DNA from: JBLWXV01 sp048267245 | GTDB taxonomy: Bacteria > Bdellovibrionota > Bacteriovoracia > Bacteriovoracales > Bacteriovoracaceae | Direction of reading: 5' to 3' | NCBI GenBank assembly: GCA_048267245.1 | Contig: JBLWXV010000002.1 | Location: 1,116,001 to 1,180,000 of the forward strand | DNA: 64,000 bases | In this document: positions 16,073-25,084 of the stretch, piece after piece | Layout: the number at the start of each line of letters is the position of its first letter | How positions within the stretch are numbered: position 1 is the first letter of the stretch | Program-made: the position numbers and the translations under genes | The notes under the pieces: model-generated | The model's input: the letters and a program-made list of their open reading frames with translations, nothing else | What the model was told of the DNA's origin: nothing | The model's database searches: none

Positions 16073-18694
16073 ATGTCGGATAGGGCATCACTCAAGCTTT
16101 TAATCCTGGTCTTAAGTCTCGCGGCTTGTGGGGAGACCACAAGTGTGAAGAAGACCTCTCCTAGCGAGGAGGCGCAGACTAATGCCACTTCAGATGATCC
16201 CTATCAAAGTCCAGGGGATGGAAGTGTAGGTGCGAGTGGGCTTGACCCTCTTAGTGCCCACGCTTGGCACCTTCGAAATATTGGTCAGACGAGCTTTTCA
16301 ACTCCCAATTGCCTTGCAGGGTCCTGTCCGTATGGGACGGCAGTTCTTGGAGAAGATGCGGGGCTAGGAAATTCTCACTCTCGATTTAATAAAGGAAGTG
16401 GGGTTAAGGTGGCCATTTCTGACAATGGCACCGACATCTATCACGAAGACCTCTACTTCAATATTGATGAGGGGCAAACTCGAAATTATGAAAGTGATGA
16501 TCCCAACGATTGGTTGGGAATGCCAACGCCCGCTGGCGGAAGCAATTCCATTGCTGCCCATGGAACGGCCGTAACTGGGATTATAGGCGCTCTTAAAGGA
16601 AATTCCCGTGGTTCATTTGGAATTGCACCGGAGGCCACGCTCATTCCATTTAAGTATGTGGGGACAAGTGGCTCCTATGCTAAAGAAATCGATCAGGCCG
16701 GTGGGCTCTTTGATATTTTCAATTACTCCTATGGAAGAAGTAGTTGTACCTACCACTATATGAATCCAAGCTATCTAGACGCACTTAAATATGGCGTGAC
16801 AAATTTGCGCCAGGGCAAGGGAGCACTCTACGTAAAGGCCGCGGGAAATGAGTACGCCTCATATCTCTCTGATTGTAGCGGGAGTGACTCTGACTACTAT
16901 CTTGGAAATGCCAATTTTGAAGAGGACAACTCCTATCCGTACTTAATCGTGACTTCGGCCATGAATGCGGCAGGAAAATCTTCAAGTTATTCAACACCTG
17001 GATCTTCGGTGTGGATAACCGCTCCTGCCGGAGAGTTTGGCGACGATTCACCAGCTATTATTTCAACTGACTTAATGGATTGCAATCACGGCTTTTCTAA
17101 GAGCAATTCCTCCGAGAATAATTTTGAAAGTGGAACCAACCCGCTCAATGAAAATTGTAATTACACTTCAACTATGAATGGAACTTCATCGGCGGCGCCC
17201 ATGGTCTCAGGGGCCATCGCTCTACTTTTGGCCCAAAGACCTGAACTTTCATGGCGAGATGTTAAAAATATCTTGGCCCGCAGTGCGCGCCAGATTGATA
17301 GCACTCACACCGGCACTTCCTATCCTCTAAGCGACTCGCGCTTTCCCGCACTTCCTGGCCACAAGTATCAAGAGGGATGGATCACAAATGCCGCCGGCTT
17401 TAAATTTCACAATTGGTTTGGCTTTGGGGCCCTTGATATCGAGGCAGCGCTAGAGCTAGCAGCTAATCAAACAACGACCATGCCGGCCTACTTAGAGACC
17501 TTGAGCAATGGCAATTGGAAGTATGTGAAGTCGCTCTCACTATCGGTTCCTGATTTTAGTGCGAGTGGAGTTTCAAACTCTATTGGCGTCACGGATAATC
17601 TCATTGCTGAAGAGGTCCAGGTGCGGTTGAGCGTCGATCACACTAGAGCGAGCGATCTTGGAGTTGAACTCACTTCGCCCTCTGGTACTAAGAGCCAATT
17701 GATGCTTATAAATTCAAATATTGTCGATAAGAAATTAAACGATGTGATTTTTTTGAGTAATGCCTTCTACGGTGAAAGTGCTCAGGGGCAGTGGACTCTC
17801 AAAGTTATTGATGCACGCGCGGGCGAGACCGGAACCCTTACTCGCTGGGGTGTTCATATCTTTGGTCACTCTGCTAGCGCAACTCCTGGTGTGCTCGCGG
17901 CCACAAATCCTTCGGATCGAGATTTAATTGCAGGCGCGAGTCGAAGCCCTGGAGTGTTGACCTATGGAGTGGGGGCAAGTGGAGCAAGCCTCAAGTCTTT
18001 TGCTCACTTTGATGACTCGAGCTCTAAAGATGAGTCATCACAAAGTAAAGTGCGAACTAAGAGTGCAAGTAGGGTGATATCCTCGAGCACTACTGCTTCA
18101 CTCAATATCGAAGAAACTAAGCGTGAGGGGCTGGCCCCAAAAAATTATGGAGAGCTATGCTTACTCTCTCAAGAGGGAGATCTCACCTTGCAATATGGAG
18201 CGCACAAGATAAAACTTATCGGAGAGAAATCCCAAGTCGGACTTTTTGCTCATTCACCAAAACTCTCTCGCATCGTAATTGCACTACGAGGACAAGACGG
18301 TGAGGCGCTTGCCAAGACACTAATCTTTGACCAGAACTTAAGTCTCATCGATGAGGGCTTTTTAGAGGGCGCGATGGTTCCTGTGGGTCTGGCCAAAGGA
18401 TTATTTTCAACCTCTGAAGTTGGCTATCTTGCCCACTCAGGACTCTATCACTTTGATCTCAATGAATTAACGGCGCAGAAAAAATTTGATTTTATCGGAC
18501 TCTCGTCGCTTGAATTGACTCAGGAGGGATCGAGCTGTTTGGGAGAGGGAGGAGCGGAAGAATTTAGATTTGACTCGACCGGTTTGATTCTTGGCCGTCA
18601 GAAAAATCCCGTCGATCTCAAAGAGGCGGCGGATCCTTGGGGAGTCGAGGGAGTACTTTGTTTACCAGTAAAAGAGGATGTTGCAGGTGAATAG
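16073..18694 (+). CDS. Kexin-like S8 serine protease lipoprotein with P-domain
   Basis: This 873-residue protein has lipobox LAAC (Cys19). The subtilase domain starts at about residue 58 with DPLSAHAWHLRNIGQ, the usual beginning of proprotein-convertase catalytic domains. The triad is Asp117, His163 (HGTAVTG) and Ser372 (NGTSSAAP), with oxyanion Asn259 (AAGN). A P-domain (proprotein convertase type) lies at about 485-615, followed by about 250 residues of unknown sequence. No inhibitory prodomain precedes the catalytic part. The next gene, overlapping by 8 bases with the start I chose, encodes a protein ending in a propeptide-like domain. It is probably anchored to a membrane and active outside the cytoplasm. 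Confidence 0.92.
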   Translation: MSDRASLKLLILVLSLAACGETTSVKKTSPSEEAQTNATSDDPYQSPGDGSVGASGLDPLSAHAWHLRNIGQTSFSTPNCLAGSCPYGTAVLGEDAGLGNSHSRFNKGSGVKVAISDNGTDIYHEDLYFNIDEGQTRNYESDDPNDWLGMPTPAGGSNSIAAHGTAVTGIIGALKGNSRGSFGIAPEATLIPFKYVGTSGSYAKEIDQAGGLFDIFNYSYGRSSCTYHYMNPSYLDALKYGVTNLRQGKGALYVKAAGNEYASYLSDCSGSDSDYYLGNANFEEDNSYPYLIVTSAMNAAGKSSSYSTPGSSVWITAPAGEFGDDSPAIISTDLMDCNHGFSKSNSSENNFESGTNPLNENCNYTSTMNGTSSAAPMVSGAIALLLAQRPELSWRDVKNILARSARQIDSTHTGTSYPLSDSRFPALPGHKYQEGWITNAAGFKFHNWFGFGALDIEAALELAANQTTTMPAYLETLSNGNWKYVKSLSLSVPDFSASGVSNSIGVTDNLIAEEVQVRLSVDHTRASDLGVELTSPSGTKSQLMLINSNIVDKKLNDVIFLSNAFYGESAQGQWTLKVIDARAGETGTLTRWGVHIFGHSASATPGVLAATNPSDRDLIAGASRSPGVLTYGVGASGASLKSFAHFDDSSSKDESSQSKVRTKSASRVISSSTTASLNIEETKREGLAPKNYGELCLLSQEGDLTLQYGAHKIKLIGEKSQVGLFAHSPKLSRIVIALRGQDGEALAKTLIFDQNLSLIDEGFLEGAMVPVGLAKGLFSTSEVGYLAHSGLYHFDLNELTAQKKFDFIGLSSLELTQEGSSCLGEGGAEEFRFDSTGLILGRQKNPVDLKEAADPWGVEGVLCLPVKEDVAGE

Positions 18695-19373
18695 AAAGAT
18701 CATCATTCTAGGACTAAGTTCCATCGCCTTATTTGCAGGGGCTTTCTTCTTAATTCATCAAGAAGAGGTGGCCACCAGTCAACCCAAGGCCTCGCGCCAA
18801 CGAGTTAGACTGCCAAGCTCAGTAAATCACGATTCAAAGGTTACAATTGATAATAGAAGAGCACTAAATGCTTTAAACTTCTCTGCCTCGCTGAGAGGTT
18901 TTGGACATGCTCCTCAATTAGAATTTCGGGAAAATAGTCTCGTCAATATTGGACGCGACTATGAACTAAGCTTAGAATTTAGAGCGACTTCCTATGGTCG
19001 CTACTCGCCAGCACTTGGTGAGAGAGTGAGTATGATTAACGGCTTTGTCATCTACCGTCCTGTCGCAGGAGTGCTCTCGATTGAGGAGGCTAGAAGATAT
19101 GATGATCAGTCCTTTCCCATCGTCAAAGGTCTCAATAATTCTATGGTGGGTCTTCTCACTGGGCGCCTAATCGTCAAGTGTATGGACCCTAGCTTTGATG
19201 TGGAGGGAGAACTTGGGGCCAAGCTCATCTATCGTTCAGAGGGACTTGGGGTGACTTACCTTAAAATCCCCGAGGGCACAGACCTCATCGAATTTTATGA
19301 GAACCTTGGTCAGCACGATCAGATCGACCGAGCTGATTTAGAAATTCTTCAAGGTGGTATCTCTCCGCGCTAA
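18687..19373 (+). CDS. Membrane-anchored protein with subtilase-prodomain-like C-terminus
   Basis: I prefer the GTG at 18687, which has AGAGG at good spacing and gives a signal anchor (IIILGLSSIALFAGAFFLI); an ATG at 18678 is the alternative. The C-terminal 65 residues (LIVKC, then SEGLGVTYLKIPEGTD, then a helix and IDRADLEI) follow the pattern of fervidolysin/I9-type inhibitory prodomains of S8 proteases. The N-terminal part is not recognised. Overlap with the prodomain-less protease gene suggests that it folds or inhibits that enzyme in trans. That role is inference. Confidence 0.72.
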   Translation: MNRKIIILGLSSIALFAGAFFLIHQEEVATSQPKASRQRVRLPSSVNHDSKVTIDNRRALNALNFSASLRGFGHAPQLEFRENSLVNIGRDYELSLEFRATSYGRYSPALGERVSMINGFVIYRPVAGVLSIEEARRYDDQSFPIVKGLNNSMVGLLTGRLIVKCMDPSFDVEGELGAKLIYRSEGLGVTYLKIPEGTDLIEFYENLGQHDQIDRADLEILQGGISPR

Positions 19374-20416
19374 GGGCCAGGGTTAGGATATTTCTTGTGA
19401 ATCGCTTCAATGTCGGCCAAGCACTCGTCACTAAGAACAACATCTGCACTTGCAATATTTTCTTCGAGCTGAGAAATGCTGGTGGCCCCGATAATATTGG
19501 AGGTCACAAAGGGTCGTGAACTCACAAAGGCAAGTGCCAGATGAACTAGTGAGAGGCCATGTTTCTTTGCAACTTCATAATAGAGCTCGGTCGCGGCTAA
19601 GCACTCTGGCGAATTGTAGCGCGTAAAGCGGGCGTACTCTGTGAGTCTTGCCCCTTTAGGACTTGCGCCGCCGAGGTACTTTCCTGAGAGGCGACCAAAG
19701 GCCAAGGGCGAGTAGGCCAGGAGTCCAATGTCTTCGCGGTGAGTGATTTCGGCAAGTCCAATATCAAAAGTTCGATTGAGAAGAGAATAAGGATTTTGAA
19801 TACTCGCCATGCGCGGCAAGTGATATTTATTGGCCATTCCGAGGTACTTCATGACGCCCCAAGGGGTTTCATTAGAAAGTCCAAAAGCGCGCACTTTGCC
19901 ATCTTTTCTCAACTCTTCAAGAGCTTCAAGCGTCTCAAGAATGGGCGTGAGAGATTCATCTCTCTTGGCGGGGTAGGGATAACCTAGACGGCCAAAGAAA
20001 TTCGTCTCGCGCTCAGGCCAGTGGAGCTGATAGAGATCGAGGTAGTCTACGCCTAACCTTGCAAGTGATCCGTCCACGGCCTCTTTGAGAATCTCTTTAT
20101 TAAAGCGAGTCTTGCCGTCGCGAACATGGGGCATTCCATTGCCTGGACCTGCAATCTTGCTGGCCAGAATAATGCGGTCGCGATTCTTACTAAGCCCCTT
20201 CCAACTGCCAATATACTGCTCAGTGAGCGTATAGGTCTTTGCCATGGGAGGGACAGGGTACATTTCCGCTGTATCTATGAAGTTAATTCCGCGCTCAATT
20301 GCGAGGTCAAGTTGTGAGTGGGCTTCACTCTCTGTATTTTGCTCTCCCCAGGTCATAGTGCCGAGGCAGATTTTAGTAACATCAATGTCTGTGTGACCGA
20401 GCTGTCTTGTTTTCAT
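19370..20416 (-). CDS. Aldo/keto reductase of the Tas type
   Basis: From the ATG at 20416 the protein has 348 residues. It begins MKTRQLGHTDIDVTKI and shows the catalytic residues Asp48 and Tyr53 (FIDTAEMYP), a lysine near 84 (ASKIAG) and a histidine in YQLHWPER. The inserted MYPVPP segment is typical of Tas-like NADP(H)-dependent enzymes. The physiological carbonyl substrate is unknown. It starts 7 bases after the VC0807-like gene, so the two form an operon, and its end overlaps the convergent propeptide-like gene by 4 bases. Confidence 0.92.
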   Translation of the reverse strand: MKTRQLGHTDIDVTKICLGTMTWGEQNTESEAHSQLDLAIERGINFIDTAEMYPVPPMAKTYTLTEQYIGSWKGLSKNRDRIILASKIAGPGNGMPHVRDGKTRFNKEILKEAVDGSLARLGVDYLDLYQLHWPERETNFFGRLGYPYPAKRDESLTPILETLEALEELRKDGKVRAFGLSNETPWGVMKYLGMANKYHLPRMASIQNPYSLLNRTFDIGLAEITHREDIGLLAYSPLAFGRLSGKYLGGASPKGARLTEYARFTRYNSPECLAATELYYEVAKKHGLSLVHLALAFVSSRPFVTSNIIGATSISQLEENIASADVVLSDECLADIEAIHKKYPNPGP

Positions 20417-20423
20417 AAAGAAC

Positions 20424-21119
20424 CTATTGTTTAACAACCTCTTCTAATTCGAGACCGGTAACTTTTTTAATCGAATTGAGGAGAAAAAAGAGAATGGCGC
20501 CCACTACAATGACCATTGGAACAGTGATGACCACATAGCTGTAGGCGGTCATTTTGCCAAAAGACTCAGTGAACTGCTCGCTCCCAGGTTCTCCAACTAA
20601 AATGAGCTGGGCCAGGACGTAGTTGAGCACCGAACTTAAAAAGAAACTCGCAGCAAAGTAGTAGCCGGCCAATTTCATTTTAGATTCAAATTCTCCGGTG
20701 TGCCCTTTCTTTTCAAATTCTGAGTCAATTTTATCTAGATCAAGCATTTGTCCTAGGAAAGTTCTAACGAGTGGGTAGGAAGTGCGCTGACTGACAAGGA
20801 CGGCAATACCCATGAGTAGTGGGACACCGGCCTCCTTCCACACCATATATTCGCGGGGAAGCTTCATGAGTCCAATGCCACCAGTGAGAAAGACACTAAT
20901 GAGGCCAAGACCTGAGAAGAAGTTTATCTTGCGCCTCTTTAGATAGTCCCAAATTCCGTAGGACAGGGGGAAGGCCACCGCCACTCCAAAGGCGAGGGCC
21001 GGGCCCATGTACTCTGGCTTGCTCGCCTTAATCATGATGAAGCTAGGAATAGCGACGTTAATGAGAATATTGAGGAGTCCGTTTTCTTTCTTTTCTGTTT
21101 GTTGATTGGGCTGACTCAC
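20424..21119 (-). CDS. VC0807-family integral membrane protein
   Basis: This 231-residue protein has about six membrane segments. The signature regions PSFIMIKASKPEYMGP, YLKRRKINFFSGLGL and YPLVRTFLGQ match what I know of the VC0807 family, found in many proteobacteria with no established function. It is upstream of, and probably co-transcribed with, the aldo/keto reductase. Confidence 0.8.
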   Translation of the reverse strand: MSQPNQQTEKKENGLLNILINVAIPSFIMIKASKPEYMGPALAFGVAVAFPLSYGIWDYLKRRKINFFSGLGLISVFLTGGIGLMKLPREYMVWKEAGVPLLMGIAVLVSQRTSYPLVRTFLGQMLDLDKIDSEFEKKGHTGEFESKMKLAGYYFAASFFLSSVLNYVLAQLILVGEPGSEQFTESFGKMTAYSYVVITVPMVIVVGAILFFLLNSIKKVTGLELEEVVKQ

Positions 21120-21267
21120 GAAATGACCTTGGTAATACTTGTCTGAAATAGTTGCATAAAAAAAACTTACAGGGAGTAAAAGCCGTTGTCGATTGCTCTC
21201 GACCCCTGAAATGATGTTTGAACCAATAAATTACAGGACGTCGAAACCATATATCAAGGAAGAACGT

Positions 21268-22557
21268 ATGAAGACTGTCAAAACATCTCTCATTCTAGGT
21301 TTTGCTCTGGCCACGGTGGCCCAAGGAGCGATGGCCGAATCTCGCGGTTACATTGTTAAGTTAAAAGATGGCGCTGCGCTAAGCAATAAATCAGCTGGCG
21401 TTGTCACTCCTATCAAAGTTTCTTTTGGCAATTTCGTTAAGGTAGAAGGCCTGAGCGACAAAGCCGCTGGCGACATCGCTCTCGATCCAAATGTTGAGTA
21501 TATCGAGCCAAACTATGTTTATGGTCTGCCAAATATCGAGTACGGCGAAGTACTTGGTGGCGACAAGGCCTCAGTGACAGATTCTTTCTACGACAAGCAG
21601 TGGGGTCTAAAAAATACTGGACGCAATAGTGGCGGTTGGTTTAGCTCAGGAAAGGCTGGCGAAGATATGAATGCCGAAGCTGCTTGGGATATCTCAAAAG
21701 GTAATAAAGATCTCATCGTTGCGGTCATTGACACTGGTGTGGACTACACACACCCTGACCTCAAAGATAACCTCTGGGTCAATAGCGCTGAACTCAACGG
21801 CCAGGCCGGCGTTGATGACGATGGCAATGGATATGTTGACGACGTTTATGGTTATGACTTCGCCGGCAAAGACGGCGATCCAATGGATGGCCACGGCCAC
21901 GGTACTCACTGTGCTGGAAATATCGGCGCCGCTCACAATAGTGAGGGGATTGCTGGGATGATGGCCAATGTGAAGATCATGTCGATTAAATTTCTCTCTG
22001 ATCGCGGTTCAGGTACGACAGAAGATGCGATTCTTGCCGTTGACTACGCCACCCGCAATGGCGCCAAGATCATGAGTAACTCTTGGGGCGGTGGCGATCG
22101 CTCTGAAGCATTGAAAGAGGCCATCGAGCGCGCTCGCGACGCTGGCATTGTCTTCGTTGCAGCCGCTGGAAATGAGTCGGCCAATAATGACAAGCGCGAA
22201 ACTTTCCCAGCTAACTATGATGTAGAAAACGTCATTACAGTGGGCGCGATGGAAGGCAAGGGCAAACGCTCAAGCTTCTCTAACTATGGTGCTACTAAAG
22301 TTCACGTCTTTGCCCCTGGTTCAAATATCTACTCTACTGTTCGCGGTGGACGCTACCAGAGTATGTCGGGAACTTCGATGGCCACGCCACTTGCTAGTGG
22401 GGCAATCGGTCTTCTTCTTTCACACGAGCCAGGTCTAAGTGTGAGTGAAGTGCGCGAGCGCGTGATCGCTACTTCTGTTGATAACGGCTCACTTGAAGAC
22501 ATGTCAGTTTCAAATGGTCGCATGGATACTAAGCGCCTTCTTCTTGACGAAAGATAA
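21268..22557 (+). CDS. Secreted subtilisin-like S8 serine protease with I9 prodomain
   Basis: The ATG at 21268 follows AAGGA and starts a Sec signal peptide (to about residue 23, AMA). The 429-residue protein has an I9-type prodomain at about 26-84 (GYIVKLKDG to VEYIEPNY), then the catalytic domain with Asp155 (DTGVD), His211 (GHGTHCAG), Asn302 (AAGN) and Ser370 (SGTSMATP). It is a complete autoprocessing secreted protease, unlike the kexin-like enzyme 3 kb upstream. A strong terminator follows the stop codon, and it is a single-gene unit. Confidence 0.95.
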   Translation: MKTVKTSLILGFALATVAQGAMAESRGYIVKLKDGAALSNKSAGVVTPIKVSFGNFVKVEGLSDKAAGDIALDPNVEYIEPNYVYGLPNIEYGEVLGGDKASVTDSFYDKQWGLKNTGRNSGGWFSSGKAGEDMNAEAAWDISKGNKDLIVAVIDTGVDYTHPDLKDNLWVNSAELNGQAGVDDDGNGYVDDVYGYDFAGKDGDPMDGHGHGTHCAGNIGAAHNSEGIAGMMANVKIMSIKFLSDRGSGTTEDAILAVDYATRNGAKIMSNSWGGGDRSEALKEAIERARDAGIVFVAAAGNESANNDKRETFPANYDVENVITVGAMEGKGKRSSFSNYGATKVHVFAPGSNIYSTVRGGRYQSMSGTSMATPLASGAIGLLLSHEPGLSVSEVRERVIATSVDNGSLEDMSVSNGRMDTKRLLLDER

Positions 22558-22590
22558 GAGGACGATTCAAACTTAAATTAAGTTCGCCTT

Positions 22591-22615
22591 GGGGACCCTT
22601 TGGGTCCCCTTTTTT
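22591..22615 (+). terminator. Rho-independent terminator after the S8 protease
   Basis: The perfect 8-bp stem GGGGACCC/GGGTCCCC has a TTT loop and is followed by six T residues. It lies 34 bases after the protease stop and 18 bases before the ZIP transporter start, so that gene needs its own promoter or read-through. Confidence 0.85.
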
Positions 22616-22632
22616 ATTTAAAGGCATCGCTC

Positions 22633-23403
22633 ATGACAAATAACGAAATTGCTCTAGTCTCAAGCCTAGTTGCCGGTCTTTCAACCGGCGTGGGGGCACT
22701 GCCAGTCTACTTCCAAAAGCAGTACAGCCAGGGCTTTATCAACTTTGCTCTCGGGGCGAGTGCCGGCATTATGCTGGTTGCCTCCTTTATCTCACTCATC
22801 ATTCCTGGCTTTGAACACGCAAAGTTGCTCATGCCAGATGCCAAGCATAGCTACCTGATGGTGTTAGCGGGCCTAGTGGTAGGATATCTTGCAATCATTT
22901 TCATTCACAATCACATGCCTCATGAGCACTTGTTTAAAGATAAAGACATGGAGACGAAGTCTTCGCTGTCGCGGGTGATGCTTATTGTGATGGCCATTAC
23001 TCTTCACAATCTACCAGAAGGGCTTGCTGTAGGTGTGGGCTTTGGGGGCGCTGATCTCGATCACGCCCTAGAGATTGCCTTTGCTATTTCACTTCAGAAT
23101 ATGCCCGAGGGATTGGTGGTTGCTTTTGGTCTTATCAGTGAGGGCTCTTCGCGCACCAAGGCGGTGGGTATGGCCTTTCTCTCTGGGGCAGTTGAGCCGG
23201 TGGCGGCACTGGTTGGCTTTCTCGCCACTAAGATCGTTGTGTGGGCACTACCAGTGGCACTTGGTTTTGCGGCAGGAGCGATGCTCTTTGTTGTTTGTCA
23301 GGAAATGCTGCCAGAGCTCTTTCGCTCGGGTAGTGAAAAGTCGGCGACCCGTGGAGTTGTGCTTGGAATTGTGATCATGCTCTTTCTCGGCCAAGCTTTT
23401 TAG
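22633..23403 (+). CDS. ZIP-family divalent metal transporter (ZupT-like)
   Basis: From the ATG at 22633 the protein has 256 residues with about eight membrane segments. The metal-binding helices carry HNLPEGLAVG at 125-134 and QNMPEG at 155-160, the ZIP signatures, and a His-rich cytoplasmic loop (HNHMPHEH, 92-99) sits between segments 3 and 4. ZupT-like proteins import zinc and other divalent metals. The codons before 22633 overlap the terminator and are not used. The end overlaps the convergent thioredoxin gene by 4 bases. Confidence 0.9.
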   Translation: MTNNEIALVSSLVAGLSTGVGALPVYFQKQYSQGFINFALGASAGIMLVASFISLIIPGFEHAKLLMPDAKHSYLMVLAGLVVGYLAIIFIHNHMPHEHLFKDKDMETKSSLSRVMLIVMAITLHNLPEGLAVGVGFGGADLDHALEIAFAISLQNMPEGLVVAFGLISEGSSRTKAVGMAFLSGAVEPVAALVGFLATKIVVWALPVALGFAAGAMLFVVCQEMLPELFRSGSEKSATRGVVLGIVIMLFLGQAF

Positions 23404-23849
23404 CTCAGAGCAATCACCAAAGCGTAGAAGATCACAATAATGGCAATAATGAGAGCGAAGTAGGGAATATTTGATTTCTCCTCTACTTTTTTGAATTCAC
23501 CAAATTGTCTTAAGTGGGAATCGTTAATATTGTCAGCGACGTAGAGCAGATCTCGAAGTGGAGTGAGTCCGGTGATTGAGTAGATGAGCTCTCTTCCCTC
23601 ACAAAACGCCGTAAAGGGAACGCCGCGAATACCGAAGTGTTCGGCCAAATGCGGTGACTCCATAGTATCAATTTCAAAGACGCGAAAGTCGCCTCGCTCA
23701 TTTGCAAAGGCATCAAAAACCGGTCTCATTGAAGTGCACGGTCCACAGGTTGGAGAGAAGAATTTAATTAGGTAGGGGCCGTTGGTGGCGGCAATTTCAC
23801 TATCAAAGTTTTCGTGATTTAAGCGCGTGATCATAGAATTATTATCCAT
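23400..23849 (-). CDS. Tail-anchored thioredoxin-like protein
   Basis: This 149-residue protein has a thioredoxin fold with active site CGPC (Cys35-Cys38) and the cis-proline region GVPFTAF. There is no N-terminal signal. A single strong membrane segment ends the protein (about 129-148), so it should be tail-anchored in the inner membrane with the reductase facing the cytoplasm. The ATG directly follows the stop codon of the OmpA-like gene, so the two are coupled. Confidence 0.88.
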   Translation of the reverse strand: MDNNSMITRLNHENFDSEIAATNGPYLIKFFSPTCGPCTSMRPVFDAFANERGDFRVFEIDTMESPHLAEHFGIRGVPFTAFCEGRELIYSITGLTPLRDLLYVADNINDSHLRQFGEFKKVEEKSNIPYFALIIAIIVIFYALVIALS

Positions 23850-24941
23850 TTATTTAAGATGAAATTTCACTTCGAGACGACGAGAGAGAGCGCAGTCATA
23901 CTTGCCACACACATCTTCACTGGCCGTTGCGGGAGTGCGGTCCATGGGATTATAAAAGCCCGCACCGCGAGCAATCATCGAGAGCTTTGGCGAGAGCCTT
24001 GTGAGATATTCACGTGCACTCTGAGCGCGCTCATAGGAGAGTTTCTGGTTGAATTGTTGGGCACTCTTTGGGGCAAAGCGCGGCTCAATGGCCTGGCCTC
24101 TATAACTTGGGGAGGCGTGGCCGATGATTTCTAATTTTGTAAATTTATCAAGTTCGTGAGCAAGTTGGCCTTTGATAAAGAGGTCGAGGCGCTTGAGAAG
24201 GCGCTGGGTGCGCTCTTCGAGTTCACTGCTGGCCTTCTTAAAGAGATCGCTCTTAGAGGCGAGAATGAGAATAGAGTTATTCTTGGCATCATAGCTAAAT
24301 TCATTGGGATTTTGAGCACACCACTTCGAGACGATCTCCTGCCAATCAGGTTTTGTGGCACTCGCTGGTGCGCGAGATCCCTCCCAGTAATTTCCGGCCA
24401 GGTCGCGAATCTTCTCACGCTCAAGTCGATCCTGCTTAATGCGCTCCTGCGCACTTAGTTCGCCGGGATTTTTGAGCATCTTTGTGGCGAGTTTAGAATT
24501 GAGTTCTTTAAGCTCACTTTGATGGCCCACTAATTTGTGGCCAAGCTCGCTGAGTCGACCTTCAAGGGCGGCGATGGTTTGTAGGTGCGATTCATTTTCT
24601 AGCTTGAGGGATTTGAGAGTGTCGATTTCTTCGGCACTCACTTCAATCTTGCTCAAGAGTTCCTGGCGCTCACTTTCGTGCTTCTTACTTTGGGCCTGAA
24701 GTGCTGTGAGCTGATCTTGCAGTTCTTTTACTTTGGCTTCGAGCCGCTTCTTAGCTTTGCGAGTCTTTTCTTGTTCGGCTTGCCTCATTTGCAATTCGTT
24801 TTGAAGACCGCTGTTTTTAAAATTGAGGAGCTCGACCTTGTCGCGCAGCTTGGCAACTTCGTGCTCAAGTTTGCGAATACTTCCCTCTGAGGCATAGACC
24901 TGGGGGAGTGAAAATAGGGTGATCAATGCAATCATTTTCAT
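23850..24941 (-). CDS. Exported coiled-coil protein with OmpA-like C-terminal domain
   Basis: The start is uncertain: ATG codons at 24950, 24941 and 24935 all lie near GGAGGGG; I chose 24941 because it gives MKMIALITLFSLPQVYA as signal peptide. Residues about 25-160 form a long coiled coil. The C-terminal 130 residues resemble a divergent OmpA/MotB peptidoglycan-binding domain, with LEIIGHAS and LSYERAQSAREYL. Such proteins link envelope layers through peptidoglycan. The tail-anchored thioredoxin gene follows with no gap. Confidence 0.82.
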   Translation of the reverse strand: MKMIALITLFSLPQVYASEGSIRKLEHEVAKLRDKVELLNFKNSGLQNELQMRQAEQEKTRKAKKRLEAKVKELQDQLTALQAQSKKHESERQELLSKIEVSAEEIDTLKSLKLENESHLQTIAALEGRLSELGHKLVGHQSELKELNSKLATKMLKNPGELSAQERIKQDRLEREKIRDLAGNYWEGSRAPASATKPDWQEIVSKWCAQNPNEFSYDAKNNSILILASKSDLFKKASSELEERTQRLLKRLDLFIKGQLAHELDKFTKLEIIGHASPSYRGQAIEPRFAPKSAQQFNQKLSYERAQSAREYLTRLSPKLSMIARGAGFYNPMDRTPATASEDVCGKYDCALSRRLEVKFHLK

Positions 24942-25084
24942 CCCCTCCATTCTAACTCGTTTCGTCAGACACCGCTTGGCCAGCGGCTTATTTGGTAAGG
25001 TTTGCCGCCAGAGTGGCCTTGACGGGGCCTAAATAGCGAGGACTTCACTAGACTTGCTGCAAAAATATTGGAACAATAGGGAAT

